Shown piece after piece: positions 1 through 8,925 of a stretch of 64,000 nt of DNA. The notes beneath the pieces were generated by a model. It was not told the origin of the DNA. It did not search any database and saw only the letters and a program-made list of their open reading frames with translations. Numbering within the stretch: position 1 is the stretch's first letter; each line of letters starts with the position of its first letter. The position numbers and the translations under genes were made by a program. Source of the stretch: an uncultured Prevotellaceae bacterium (lineage in GTDB: Bacteria > Bacteroidota > Bacteroidia > Bacteroidales > Bacteroidaceae); assembly GCA_902780635.1 (NCBI GenBank), contig CACZGH010000020.1:1-64000 (forward strand), given 5' to 3'.

Positions 1-347
1 GCGGATGCAAAGGTAGTGACATTTTGGGCCACAACCAAATTTTTCAGCCACTTTTTTCACAAAATAACGATAATTTTCGAGTTTCTTGACATAAATCAAT
101 GAAAACGAGATGTAAACAGCAAAAAAAGGACTAAAAAAACATCCTTGTTAACCGAAAATTGACATGCCTGTTGTCACTTCATCTGACAAACACTTTCTGA
201 AAAAGCTGAATAATTCCTAAAAAAATACGAATTATTTCTTTATTTCTCCAAGAATACCTATTTTTGCGTACCCAAAGTGTCATATCACCCTGTTTGGCAC
301 TATTTTTGAAATCATTAAAGTAACATCAACATTTAATTAATACGAAT
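1..347. promoter_or_regulatory. AT-rich upstream region of the Bax-inhibitor gene
   Basis: No credible coding region is seen here. On the minus strand TACCTTTG at 15-8 fits the Bacteroidota -7 box TAnnTTTG and probably serves a leftward gene outside the window. On the plus strand two TATTTTTG boxes, at 259-266 and 301-308, could drive the gene starting at 348. Neither has a clear TTTG at the expected distance, so the choice between them is open. Confidence 0.4.
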
Positions 348-1088
348 ATGAACGAAAGAGATTTAGCATCAATCATCAGAGAGCACCAAAGCGGCATCAA
401 TGCCAGCGAACGGTCAAGATATGCATCGGCTGCCATGCCCGCGCTCATGCGCAAGGTATATGTGTGGATGACGCTGGCCCTGGCTATCACCGGACTGACT
501 GCATACTATGTGGCACACTCCAGTCTTATATATACATTATATAATACACCCGCTCTGCTCTGGGGACTCATCATCGGCGAGCTGGCCCTCGTGTTCGTCA
601 TCAGTGGCATGATCAACCGTTTGTCGCTCACCACCGCCACATTGCTTTTCGTACTCTACTCCGTCATCAACGGCGTCACTCTCTCGTCGATCTTCATGGT
701 CTATACTATGACCTCCATCGCCAAAGTGTTCTTCATCACTGCAGGCACCTTTGGAGCCATGGCCGTGATAGGCTACACTACCAAGAAAGACTTGAGCAGC
801 ATCGGCCGACTAGCATTTATGGCACTTATCGGACTCATCATCGCCACACTGGTGAATGTGTTCTTCGTTAAAAGCACTGGCTTCGACCTGCTGCTGAGCT
901 ATCTGGGCGTGCTCATCTTTGTGGGACTCACCGCATACGACAGCCAAAAAATCAAGCAGATACTGATGGGTGTGGAATATGCCGATGAAGGCGCGCAGAA
1001 AATCGCACTCCTAGGAGCACTCTCACTGTATCTCGACTTTATCAACCTCTTCCTCTATTTACTCCGGATTTTCGGCAGCAGAGAATAG
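348..1088 (+). CDS. Bax inhibitor-1/YccA family membrane protein
   Basis: Polytopic inner-membrane protein of the BI-1 (UPF0005) family, members of which are pH-sensitive calcium leak channels or modulators of membrane proteases. The 246-residue length and about seven hydrophobic segments, beginning near residue 38 after a polar N-terminus, fit the family. The C-terminal signature with TAYDSQKIK near residue 200 is the conserved cytosolic loop containing the charged residues of the pore. It is monocistronic: a strong hairpin follows the stop codon and the arginine genes have their own promoter. The physiological role in this organism cannot be read from the sequence. Confidence 0.93.
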   Translation: MNERDLASIIREHQSGINASERSRYASAAMPALMRKVYVWMTLALAITGLTAYYVAHSSLIYTLYNTPALLWGLIIGELALVFVISGMINRLSLTTATLLFVLYSVINGVTLSSIFMVYTMTSIAKVFFITAGTFGAMAVIGYTTKKDLSSIGRLAFMALIGLIIATLVNVFFVKSTGFDLLLSYLGVLIFVGLTAYDSQKIKQILMGVEYADEGAQKIALLGALSLYLDFINLFLYLLRIFGSRE

Positions 1089-1112
1089 ACTTACTTACAA
1101 ATCCAATATCAC

Positions 1113-1141
1113 CGGCGCGACTTCAAGTCGTGCCGATTTTT
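1113..1141 (+). terminator. Rho-independent terminator after the BI-1 gene
   Basis: A 10-bp stem (1113-1122 with 1126-1135, one G-U pair) closes a three-base loop and is followed by ATTTTTG. It separates the BI-1 gene from the arginine operon. Confidence 0.8.
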
Positions 1142-1212
1142 GTAATTATATGCAGAAAATATTCATCCGTTGACTTGCCAGACGCATTTTTCTAAATTTT
1201 TCGTATAAATAT

Positions 1213-1243
1213 TTTGTTATATGCATAAATTGCAGTAGTTTTG
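1213..1243 (+). promoter_or_regulatory. argR operon promoter
   Basis: TTTG at 1213-1216 and TAGTTTTG at 1236-1243 are spaced 19 nt, matching the Bacteroidota -33/-7 promoter pattern. Transcription would begin around 1250, which excludes the upstream TTG start at 1241 for argR. Between the boxes lies TGCATAAATTGCA (1222-1234), a short symmetric element that could be an autoregulatory ArgR operator, although it is not a good match to the enterobacterial ARG box. Confidence 0.65.
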
Positions 1244-1270
1244 CATCAAGAAAAGAATAAATATACGTCT

Positions 1271-1747
1271 ATGAAAGTCAAAAACAGTAGAATGGAAGCA
1301 CTGAAGATGCTCATCTCAAGCAAAGAGTTAGGCAGTCAGGAAGAAGTGCTTCAAGCTTTGGAAAAAGAAGGATTCAAACTTACCCAAGCTACACTCAGCC
1401 GAGATTTAAAGCAACTTAAAGTAGCCAAGGCTGCCAGTATGAACGGCAAATATGTCTATGTGCTGCCCAACGACACCATGTATAAGCGTATCACCAAGCC
1501 TAGGTCGGCCACAGAGATGCTCAAAAGTTCCGGATTTATCTCCATCAATTTCTCAGGAAACATGGGAGTCATCAAGACACGTCCTGGCTACGCAAGCAGC
1601 ATTGCCTACAATATAGACAACAACGAGACCCCCAACATCATCGGCACAATAGCTGGAGATGACACCATATTTATTGTACTGAAAGAGAACGCATCAAGAG
1701 ATCAGGTGCTTGACGAACTAAGTCTGATTATCAACGACATTCACTAA
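1271..1747 (+). CDS. argR: Arginine repressor ArgR
   Basis: Hexameric arginine-responsive DNA-binding regulator of arginine metabolism. The 158-residue protein has the N-terminal winged helix-turn-helix (about residues 8-70, with the QATLSRDLKQL recognition region) and a C-terminal oligomerisation and arginine-binding domain (about 85-155) containing the GTIAGDDTIF motif in which the Asp pair contacts arginine. The ATG at 1271 was chosen because an in-frame TTG at 1241 falls inside the -7 promoter box. It heads the arginine/proline gene run, so it probably controls that run and itself. Confidence 0.95.
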   Translation: MKVKNSRMEALKMLISSKELGSQEEVLQALEKEGFKLTQATLSRDLKQLKVAKAASMNGKYVYVLPNDTMYKRITKPRSATEMLKSSGFISINFSGNMGVIKTRPGYASSIAYNIDNNETPNIIGTIAGDDTIFIVLKENASRDQVLDELSLIINDIH

Positions 1748-1801
1748 ACGTCAAACATTTGTCATTTATACTATCAGACAAAAGCAAACAGACATCACTT
1801 T

Positions 1802-2440
1802 ATGTTATCACAATCAGAAATTGAAGAGATTGAAGTTGTGGTGGCCGACTCATCGCATGAGAAATACGTTGACACCATCTTGGAAACCATCGCAGAGGCC
1901 GCAAAAGTCAGAGGCACAGGTATCGCCAAACGTACACATGAGTACCTGGTGACCAAAATGCGTGAGGCAAAAGCGGTCATCGCTCTCAAAGGAGACCGTA
2001 TGGCAGGGTTCAGCTATATCGAGACCTGGGGCAACAAACACTATGTCACCACCTCTGGACTGATCGTACACCCCGACTTCAGAGGAAAGGGTGTGGCGTG
2101 GCGCATCAAAGAGATGACCTTCACACTGGCAAGGACACGATGGCCGCACGCCAAAATATTCAGCCTCACCAGCGGAGCAGCTGTCATGACCATGAACACC
2201 CGCCTGGGATATAAACCCGTGACCTTCGCCGACCTCACCGACGACGAAGCTTTCTGGAGAGGATGTGAAGGATGCGTCAATGTAGATATCCTGAGGCGCA
2301 CCGACCGCAAATATTGTATCTGCACAGCCATGCTCTACGACCCAGAGGAGCACCTTCCCGCCAAAATACCCAACGACGTGCTGGAGAGAATTCAGCAGTT
2401 GGACAAGGAAGAGAATGAGTCCAGCCAAAGTGAAGGATGA
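1802..2440 (+). CDS. GNAT N-acetyltransferase of the arginine cluster
   Basis: A 212-residue GCN5-related acyltransferase. The acyl-CoA binding motif is visible as HPDFRGKGVAWRI near residues 92-104, preceded by the beta-strand segment ending in TTSGLIV. It lies between argR and argG, 54 nt after argR. Arginine clusters of this phylum usually lack a classical argA or argJ, so a natural guess is that this enzyme acylates glutamate with an acetyl or succinyl group as the first step of the pathway. That is inference from position; a protein-acylating role is equally possible. The C-terminal tail after residue 190 is acidic and polar. Confidence 0.8.
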   Translation: MLSQSEIEEIEVVVADSSHEKYVDTILETIAEAAKVRGTGIAKRTHEYLVTKMREAKAVIALKGDRMAGFSYIETWGNKHYVTTSGLIVHPDFRGKGVAWRIKEMTFTLARTRWPHAKIFSLTSGAAVMTMNTRLGYKPVTFADLTDDEAFWRGCEGCVNVDILRRTDRKYCICTAMLYDPEEHLPAKIPNDVLERIQQLDKEENESSQSEG

Positions 2441-2448
2441 GGCAGACC

Positions 2449-2485
2449 AACAACAAACAGCGAAAAGCAAAAACCGAATAAAAAT
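2449..2485 (+). repeat. GCGAAAAGC-type dispersed word repeat before argG
   Basis: A short A-rich string built from AACAGCGAAAAGC and AAAACCGAATA words ends one base before the argG start codon. The same words recur upstream of the XRE gene (6632-6690), rseP (41939-41987) and cysS (61758-61850). Confidence 0.7.
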
Positions 2486-3685
2486 ATGTCAAAGAAAAAA
2501 GTAGTAGTAGCATTCTCCGGAGGACTTGACACGTCATACACAGTGATGAGACTTGCCAACGAAGGATATGAGGTGTATGCCGCATGTGCCAACACCGGTG
2601 GATTTAGTGAGCAACAACTCCAGAAAAACGAGGCCAACGCCTATCTTCTGGGAGCCAAAAAGTATGTCACCCTCGATGTCACACAGGAGTATTATGAAAA
2701 GTCACTCAAATATATGATTTTCGGCAATGTGATGCGAAACAACTGCTATCCCATCTCCGTATCATCAGAGCGCATCTTCCAAGCCATCGCTATCGCACGA
2801 TACGCCAACGAAATAGGAGCCGACGCCATCGCACACGGCTCCACCGGCGCCGGCAACGACCAGATACGATTCGACATGACATTCCTCGTCATGGCTCCGG
2901 GTGTAGAGATCATCACACTCACACGTGACCAAAAACTGTCACGACAAGAGGAGGTGGACTATCTCAACCAACATGGATTCAACGCTGACTTCGCCAAACT
3001 CAAATACTCCTACAACGTAGGTATCTGGGGCACTAGCATCTGTGGTGGAGAACTTCTCGACTCCGCTCAGGGACTTCCCGAAGAGGCCTACTTGAAACAT
3101 GTCACACAGCAAGAAGAGACCCTGCTCAAAATCACCTTCGACAAAGGAGAGATCACAGCGGTCAACGATGAGGCTTTTGACGACAAAATCAAAGCCATCC
3201 AGAAAATAGAAGAAATAGGAGCCTCCTACGGTATTGGACGCGACTGTAATGTGGGCGACACCATCATCGGCATCAAAGGAAGAGTGGGATTTGAGGCAGC
3301 AGCACCCAAACTCATCATCGAGGCACACCGCATGCTGGAGAAATACACACTCAGCAAATGGCAACAGTACTGGAAAGACCAAGTGGCCAACTGGTATGGC
3401 ATGTTCCTCCATGAGAGCCAGTATCTCGAACCTGTCATGCCCGATATTGAAGCTATGCTCACCAGTTCACAGCGGCATGTCAGCGGCACGGCTATCCTCC
3501 GGCTGCGCCCACTCGGATTTGAAACCGTAGGCGTAGACTCGCCAGAAGACCTGCTGAAATCAAAACTCGGTGAATATGGAGAGATGCAGCACGGATGGAC
3601 CTCAGAAGAAGCCAAGGGCTTCATCAAGGTACTCAGCACCCCACTGAGAGTTTATTATGGCATCCACCCCGACGAGAAAAGATAA
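2486..3685 (+). CDS. argG: Argininosuccinate synthase
   Basis: Condenses citrulline and aspartate with ATP hydrolysis in the penultimate step of arginine synthesis. The PP-loop nucleotide motif AFSGGLDTSY is at residues 9-18, and the conserved APGVEI and GGELLD-type segments follow. The 399-residue length is normal. The gene is 45 nt after the GNAT gene and only 3 nt before argC, so the two are co-transcribed. Starting with free citrulline implies that the acyl group added early in the pathway has been removed by a deacylase not present in this window. Confidence 0.97.
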   Translation: MSKKKVVVAFSGGLDTSYTVMRLANEGYEVYAACANTGGFSEQQLQKNEANAYLLGAKKYVTLDVTQEYYEKSLKYMIFGNVMRNNCYPISVSSERIFQAIAIARYANEIGADAIAHGSTGAGNDQIRFDMTFLVMAPGVEIITLTRDQKLSRQEEVDYLNQHGFNADFAKLKYSYNVGIWGTSICGGELLDSAQGLPEEAYLKHVTQQEETLLKITFDKGEITAVNDEAFDDKIKAIQKIEEIGASYGIGRDCNVGDTIIGIKGRVGFEAAAPKLIIEAHRMLEKYTLSKWQQYWKDQVANWYGMFLHESQYLEPVMPDIEAMLTSSQRHVSGTAILRLRPLGFETVGVDSPEDLLKSKLGEYGEMQHGWTSEEAKGFIKVLSTPLRVYYGIHPDEKR

Positions 3686-3688
3686 GAC

Positions 3689-4657
3689 ATGATCAAAATA
3701 GGCATTTTAGGCGGAGCAGGGTATACCGCTGGCGAACTCATCCGACTGCTCATCAACCACCCAGAGGCAGAAATCGTCTTCATCAATAGCGAGAGCAACG
3801 CCGGCAACCGCATCACAGACGTACACGAAGGACTCTATGGCGACACCGACTTGGTCTTCACCAGCGAGATGCCTTTCGATCAAGTAGATGTCACATTCTT
3901 CTGCTTCGGACACGGCAAAAGTGAGGCTTTCATACGTGAACACCAGTTGCCAGAAAACATGCGCATCATCGACTTGGCACAAGACTTCAGGCTGGCAAGC
4001 CCACAACATGACTATGTCTACGGACTGCCCGAGCTCAACCACGAACAGATAGCCACAGCACGGCACATCGCCAATCCCGGCTGCTTTGCCACCTGCATAC
4101 AACTCGGTCTGCTGCCTGCAGCAAAGATGGGACTCATCAAAGCCGACGTTGCTGTCAACGCCATCACCGGCAGCACCGGTGCAGGACAAAAACCAGGCCC
4201 TACCACACACTTCTCCTGGCGAGACAACAATCTGAGCATTTATAAGCCGTTCTCACACCAGCATGTGCCCGAAATCAAGCAGAGCCTGCTGCAAGCACAA
4301 GGCTTCCTCGATGCAGAGATCGACTTCATCCCCTACCGTGGCAACTTCTCTAGAGGCATCTTCGCCACAGAAGTGGTCCGGACAGAGGCCACCATCGATC
4401 ACATCATCGACGGATACAAACAATTCTATGCCCACGCCGCATTCACCCACTATGTGGACAAACCGCTCGATCTAAAGCAAGTGGTCAATACCAACAAAGC
4501 CCTGATACACTGCGAGAAATACGGCGACAAACTCCTCATCACCTCCTGCATCGACAACCTGCTCAAAGGAGCCGTCGGACAGGCCGTGCAAAATATGAAC
4601 ATCATGTTCGGCATCGACGAGAAAGCCGGACTCAGACTCAAACCATCCGCATTTTAA
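3689..4657 (+). CDS. argC: N-acyl-gamma-glutamyl-phosphate reductase
   Basis: NADPH-dependent reduction of the N-acylglutamyl phosphate to the semialdehyde. The Rossmann glycine motif GILGGAGYTAGEL is at the N-terminus and the catalytic cysteine sits in the NPGCFAT motif (Cys132). The length of 322 residues matches the short ArgC type. It is 3 nt after argG and 5 nt before argD in a tightly packed operon. The natural substrate may be the N-succinyl rather than the N-acetyl compound, as reported for Bacteroides arginine synthesis; the sequence alone does not decide. Confidence 0.96.
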   Translation: MIKIGILGGAGYTAGELIRLLINHPEAEIVFINSESNAGNRITDVHEGLYGDTDLVFTSEMPFDQVDVTFFCFGHGKSEAFIREHQLPENMRIIDLAQDFRLASPQHDYVYGLPELNHEQIATARHIANPGCFATCIQLGLLPAAKMGLIKADVAVNAITGSTGAGQKPGPTTHFSWRDNNLSIYKPFSHQHVPEIKQSLLQAQGFLDAEIDFIPYRGNFSRGIFATEVVRTEATIDHIIDGYKQFYAHAAFTHYVDKPLDLKQVVNTNKALIHCEKYGDKLLITSCIDNLLKGAVGQAVQNMNIMFGIDEKAGLRLKPSAF

Positions 4658-4662
4658 AGACA

Positions 4663-5808
4663 ATGACACTATACGACGTTTACCCGCTCTTCGATGTCAA
4701 TATCGTCAAGGGCAAAGGATGCAAAGTGTGGGATGACAAAGGACAGGAATACCTCGACCTCTACGGAGGACACGCCGTCATCAGTATCGGCCACTGCCAC
4801 CCACACTATGTAGAGGCCGTGACACAACAGCTCGGACAATTGGGCTTCTACTCCAACTCGGTGGTCAACATGCTCCAGCGGCAACTGGCCACCCGACTCG
4901 GACAACTCTGTGGGTATGATGATTATCAGCTCTTCCTCATCAACAGTGGTGCCGAGGCCAACGAGAACTGCCTCAAACTGGCCTCCTTTCATACCGGACG
5001 CACACGGGTGCTCTCTGCCGTCAAGGCATTCCATGGGCGCACTTCGCTGGCCGTAGAAGCCACCGACAACCCAAAAATCATCGCGCCCATCAATGCCAAC
5101 GGACACGTCACCTACCTGCCACTCAACGACATCGACGCCTGGGAACGAGAACTCGCCAAGGGCGACGTGGCAGCGGCCATCATCGAGTGCATACAGGGAG
5201 TGGGCGGCATACGCATGGCTACACCAGCGTTCGCACAAGCCCTGCAGGCAGCCTGCAAAAAATACGGCACCGTGCTTATCTGCGACGAGATACAGTGTGG
5301 ATACGGACGGAGTGGACGTTTCTTTGCACATCAGTGGCTCGATATAAAGCCCGACCTCATCAGCGTGGCCAAAGGCATCGCCAACGGATTCCCCATGGGA
5401 GCGGTACTCATCTCGCCTGATTTCAAACCCGTCTACGGACAACTGGGCACGACCTTCGGGGGCAACCACCTCGCTTGCGCGGCCGCACTCGCCGTACTTG
5501 ATGTCATCGAACAAGAGCACCTGGTGGACAATGCTCTGCATGTGGGAGAATACCTGCTCACGCAACTCCGCCAGATGGCTCAGGACCCAACAATGCACAT
5601 CACCGACGTGCGCGGACGAGGACTGATGATAGGCATCGATCTCGACATCCCACACAGCGGTGTAAGACGACAACTCGTCTTCGACCAACACTGCTTCACA
5701 GGATGCGCAGCCACCAACATCCTGCGCCTCTTACCTCCTCTCTGCCTCAGCCGTGAAGAGGCAGACCTATTCTTGTCAAAACTCAAAAAAACACTACAAC
5801 AATCATGA
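4663..5808 (+). CDS. argD: N-acylornithine aminotransferase
   Basis: PLP-dependent class III aminotransferase that converts the N-acylglutamate semialdehyde to N-acylornithine. The phosphate-binding segment NSGAEANE lies near residue 107, the cofactor Asp is in ICDEIQCGYGRSG, and the Schiff-base lysine is in SVAKGIANGFPMGA near residue 240. The 381-residue length is typical. Its last four bases (ATGA) overlap the proC start codon, indicating translational coupling between the arginine and proline genes. Confidence 0.95.
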   Translation: MTLYDVYPLFDVNIVKGKGCKVWDDKGQEYLDLYGGHAVISIGHCHPHYVEAVTQQLGQLGFYSNSVVNMLQRQLATRLGQLCGYDDYQLFLINSGAEANENCLKLASFHTGRTRVLSAVKAFHGRTSLAVEATDNPKIIAPINANGHVTYLPLNDIDAWERELAKGDVAAAIIECIQGVGGIRMATPAFAQALQAACKKYGTVLICDEIQCGYGRSGRFFAHQWLDIKPDLISVAKGIANGFPMGAVLISPDFKPVYGQLGTTFGGNHLACAAALAVLDVIEQEHLVDNALHVGEYLLTQLRQMAQDPTMHITDVRGRGLMIGIDLDIPHSGVRRQLVFDQHCFTGCAATNILRLLPPLCLSREEADLFLSKLKKTLQQS

Positions 5809-6593
5809 AAATCTCAGTCATAGGAGCAGGTGCCATGGGTGGAGCCACGGTAGAAGGACTGCTCAAAAGCGATTTCTTTATCCCTTCTGAAATCACCGTG
5901 GCAGACCCTGTCCAAGACACAAGAGACCACTTCGCAGACAAAGGGGTCAACGTCACACCCGACAACGCCATTGCCGCTGCCAACGCCGACATCGTCATGG
6001 TCGTGGTCAAACCATGGCTCGTAGAAAAAGTGCTCAAAGGCATCAAAGACACCCTCGACTACAGCCGACAGATACTCATCCTCACCGCCGCAGGCATCAA
6101 AAGCGATGAGGTGATCGAATGGATGGAAAAAGACGGACAAGAAATGATGCCTTTCTTCCTCGTCATCCCCAACATCGCCATCGCATTCAAGGCATCCATG
6201 ACTTTCATCGTGCCCATCGGAGCCACACCAAAACAAACAAAAACCATCTGCGATATCTTCGACGAACTGGGTGAGACACATATCACTGAGGAACGGCTGC
6301 TGGGAGCAGGCACTGCCCTTGCCTCTTCGGGCATCGGCTATGCCATGCGATACATCCGGGCCTCATCTGAGGGTGGTGTCGAGATGGGATTCAAAGCTTC
6401 CGATGCCGTGAAGATTGTCTTGCAGACCTTCAAGGGCGCCGTCAGACTGCTGCAGACCACCGGTGAGCACCCCGAAGCCGCTATCGACAAGGTGACAACC
6501 CCCGGCGGCATCACCATCAGAGGACTCAACGAGATGGAAAACGCCGGGTTCACAGCCGCCGTCATCAGAGGACTCAAAGCAGGATTGATTTAA
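5805..6593 (+). CDS. proC: Pyrroline-5-carboxylate reductase
   Basis: Last step of proline synthesis. The N-terminal dinucleotide motif GAGAMGGA (residues 7-14) and the C-terminal dimerisation segment TTPGGITIRGLNEME with the family signature are both present. Length is 262 residues. Translation is coupled to argD by a 4-nt overlap. A GC-rich palindromic repeat starts at the base after the stop codon, so transcription may weaken or end there before the XRE gene. Confidence 0.94.
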   Translation: MKISVIGAGAMGGATVEGLLKSDFFIPSEITVADPVQDTRDHFADKGVNVTPDNAIAAANADIVMVVVKPWLVEKVLKGIKDTLDYSRQILILTAAGIKSDEVIEWMEKDGQEMMPFFLVIPNIAIAFKASMTFIVPIGATPKQTKTICDIFDELGETHITEERLLGAGTALASSGIGYAMRYIRASSEGGVEMGFKASDAVKIVLQTFKGAVRLLQTTGEHPEAAIDKVTTPGGITIRGLNEMENAGFTAAVIRGLKAGLI

Positions 6594-6626
6594 TACCTCT
6601 CCCTAACCCTCCCCAAAGGGGAGGGA
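6594..6626 (+). repeat. GC-rich palindromic repeat abutting the proC stop codon
   Basis: The element reads TACCTCTCCCTAACC followed by a hairpin CTCCCC-AAA-GGGGAG. It begins directly after TAA of proC. Related copies follow the flippase, nadD and yicC stop codons in the same orientation relative to the gene they follow. Confidence 0.85.
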
Positions 6627-6631
6627 ATCTA

Positions 6632-6690
6632 AACAGCAAATAGCGAAAACCGAATAGCTAATAGCGAATAGCAAAACCCGAATAGCAAAA
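6632..6690 (+). repeat. GCGAAAAGC-type word repeat before the XRE gene
   Basis: Five or so imperfect words of the form AATAGCGAAAACCG, CTAATAGCG and GAATAGCAAAA run up to the ATG at 6692. This is the longest example of the family in the window and lies beside a GC-rich palindrome. Confidence 0.75.
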
Positions 6691-6691
6691 A

Positions 6692-7246
6692 ATGGACGAG
6701 CAAATCAAACAAATAGGAGAACGTCTGCGCGGACTGCGAGACGTACTCGACATCAGTCTCGAGGAGATGGCTGCCCTCTGCGACATCTCCGTCGACAAAT
6801 ACCAACAGATGGAAAGTGGAGAGAGCGAACTCTCTGTGGCCAACCTGCAAAAAATAGCCAAGAAATACGGCGTCTCTCTCGACGTGCTCATGTTTGGCGA
6901 GGAACCCAAAATGAGCAGCTATTTCCTCACACGAAAAGGACAAGGCAAAAGTGTAGAGCGACGCAGAGCCTACAACTACGAGAGTCTGGCAAGCGGCTTC
7001 AGAGGTCGCAAGGCCGACCCCTTCATCGTGACCGTAGAACCCAAGCCTGCCGACACGCCCAAGGAGATGAACTCACACAGCGGACAAGAATTCAACATGG
7101 TGTTAGAAGGCAAGATGGAACTGACCATCGGCACCAAGTCACTCATTCTCGAAGCTGGCGACTCCATCTACTTCGACGCCACACACCCTCACGGCATGCG
7201 CGCGCTCAATGAGAAACCAGTCAGATTTTTAGCCATCATTTTCTAA
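6692..7246 (+). CDS. XRE-cupin transcriptional regulator
   Basis: 184 residues with an N-terminal Cro/C1-type helix-turn-helix (about 7-62, IGERLRGLRDVLDISLEEMA and the recognition helix near CDISVDKYQQME) and a C-terminal single-domain cupin (about 115-184; SHSGQEFNMVLEGK and GDSIYFDATHPHG). HTH-cupin proteins usually sense a small ligand in the cupin barrel. It sits 20 nt upstream of the acyl-CoA synthetase, which is the obvious candidate target; whether it also affects the flanking proline genes is unknown. Confidence 0.88.
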   Translation: MDEQIKQIGERLRGLRDVLDISLEEMAALCDISVDKYQQMESGESELSVANLQKIAKKYGVSLDVLMFGEEPKMSSYFLTRKGQGKSVERRRAYNYESLASGFRGRKADPFIVTVEPKPADTPKEMNSHSGQEFNMVLEGKMELTIGTKSLILEAGDSIYFDATHPHGMRALNEKPVRFLAIIF

Positions 7247-7266
7247 TTACATTATCCTACATACTT

Positions 7267-8925
7267 ATGGTAGAAAGATTCCTCACGCAGACCACCTTCA
7301 CTTCAGTGGAAGACTTTAAGAAGAATCTGCACTTCAATATCAAGGAGAACTTCAATTTCGCCTACGACGTGATAGACGTGTGGGCTGCTGAAAAACCCGA
7401 CAAACTCGCCCTCCTCTGGACCAATGACGAGGGAGAGGAGATACGACTCTCATTCAGCGACCTCAAAACACGCAGTGACCAGGCGGCAGCCTATCTGCAG
7501 TCGCTCGGCATCGGCCATGGAGACATGGTGATGCTCATCCAAAAACGACGTCTTGAGTGGTGGATCACCATGCTGGCACTCTGCAAACTCGGGGCTGTGG
7601 CCATACCAGCCACACACATGCTCACCAAGCACGACATCGTCTACCGCGACACACGAGCTTCGGTCAAAGCCATCATCTGCGTGGGCGAGGACTATGTCTT
7701 GAGTCAGATACAAGCCGCCATGCCCGAAAGCCCCACCGTCAAAGTGCTTGTGAGCATCGGGCCCTCTGTGCCACAGGGCTTTCACGACTGGCATGCCGAA
7801 ATCAACCAAGCACCGGCGTTTGTCCGGCCAGAGCATGTCAACACCAACTCCGACACCATGCTCATGTATTTCACCAGTGGCACCAGCGGCGAACCCAAAA
7901 TGGTGGCACACGACTTCCTCTACGCCCTGGGCCATCTTACCACCGGCGTCTTCTGGCACAATCTGAGCGAAGACAGCATCCACCTCACGGTGGCTGACAC
8001 CGGATGGGGCAAGGCCGTCTGGGGCAAATTCTATGGACAGTGGTTCGCCGGAGCTGCCGTCTTCGTCTACGACCATGAGAAATTCGCTGCTGACCGTATG
8101 CTGCGACAGATGGAGAAGTATCACATCACCTCCTTCTGTGCACCACCCACCGTCTACCGCTTCCTCATCCGTGAGGATATCACCAAATATGACCTGCACT
8201 CCCTGCGCTATTGCTGCACCGCAGGAGAAGCACTCAATGCGGCTGTATACGACAAGTTCTATGAACTCACCGGCATACGTCTGATGGAGGGATTCGGACA
8301 GACCGAGACCACCATGACACTCGGCACCATGCCTTGGATGACACCCAAACCCGGCTCGATGGGCATGCCCAACCCACAATATGACATTGACCTCATCAAG
8401 CCCGACGGCACTAAGTGCGAGGATGGTGAGAAAGGCGAGATCGTGGTGCGTATCGGCGACCGTAAACCCATCGGCCTGTTCAAGGAATATTACCGTGACG
8501 AACAACTCACCCGCGAGGCTTGGCACGACGGTATCTACCACACCGGCGACGTGGCATGGCGCGATGAGGATGGATACTACTGGTTTGAGGGGCGTATCGA
8601 CGACGTGATCAAGAGTAGTGGCTATCGCATCGGTCCTTTCGAAGTGGAGAGCGCACTGATGACACACCCCGCAGTAGTGGAATGCGCAATCACTGGCGTG
8701 CCCGACGACATCCGTGGCATGGTAGTGAAAGCCACCGTGATACTCGGAAAAGAATGGAAGGACAAAGCTGGCGACGCACTCATCAAGGAATTGCAAAACC
8801 ATGTCAAGCGTGTGACTGCACCCTATAAATATCCACGCATCATCGAGTTTGTCGACGAACTGCCAAAAACCATCAGCGGCAAAATACGCCGTGTGGAGAT
8901 ACGCGACAAAGACAAAAACAAATGA
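7267..8925 (+). CDS. AMP-forming acyl-CoA synthetase
   Basis: ANL-superfamily ligase that activates a carboxylic acid as acyl-AMP and then forms the CoA thioester. The P-loop-like motif YFTSGTSGEPKMV (about residues 198-210), the A5-type motif EGFGQTETT, the hinge region GRIDDVIKSSGYRI and the C-terminal catalytic lysine in KTISGKIRR are all intact. At 552 residues it resembles the acetyl- or medium-chain acyl-CoA synthetase branch. It is embedded between an XRE-cupin regulator and proB, and its last four bases overlap proB. The substrate is unknown. A link to supplying acyl-CoA for N-acylated arginine intermediates is possible but speculative. Confidence 0.9.
   Translation: MVERFLTQTTFTSVEDFKKNLHFNIKENFNFAYDVIDVWAAEKPDKLALLWTNDEGEEIRLSFSDLKTRSDQAAAYLQSLGIGHGDMVMLIQKRRLEWWITMLALCKLGAVAIPATHMLTKHDIVYRDTRASVKAIICVGEDYVLSQIQAAMPESPTVKVLVSIGPSVPQGFHDWHAEINQAPAFVRPEHVNTNSDTMLMYFTSGTSGEPKMVAHDFLYALGHLTTGVFWHNLSEDSIHLTVADTGWGKAVWGKFYGQWFAGAAVFVYDHEKFAADRMLRQMEKYHITSFCAPPTVYRFLIREDITKYDLHSLRYCCTAGEALNAAVYDKFYELTGIRLMEGFGQTETTMTLGTMPWMTPKPGSMGMPNPQYDIDLIKPDGTKCEDGEKGEIVVRIGDRKPIGLFKEYYRDEQLTREAWHDGIYHTGDVAWRDEDGYYWFEGRIDDVIKSSGYRIGPFEVESALMTHPAVVECAITGVPDDIRGMVVKATVILGKEWKDKAGDALIKELQNHVKRVTAPYKYPRIIEFVDELPKTISGKIRRVEIRDKDKNK

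Noticed and set aside
1241..1270. N-terminal extension of ArgR from TTG
   Set aside because: The TTG overlaps the -7 promoter box and the ATG at 1271 gives the normal length.
4669..5691. 340-codon open frame antisense to argD
   Set aside because: It lies wholly opposite a convincing argD with intact motifs, has no recognisable domain, and is explained by codon bias in the GC-richer gene.
7450..8802. 450-codon open frame antisense to the acyl-CoA synthetase
   Set aside because: Low-complexity His/Val/Asp-rich translation, no domain, no promoter; a shadow of the ligase gene.
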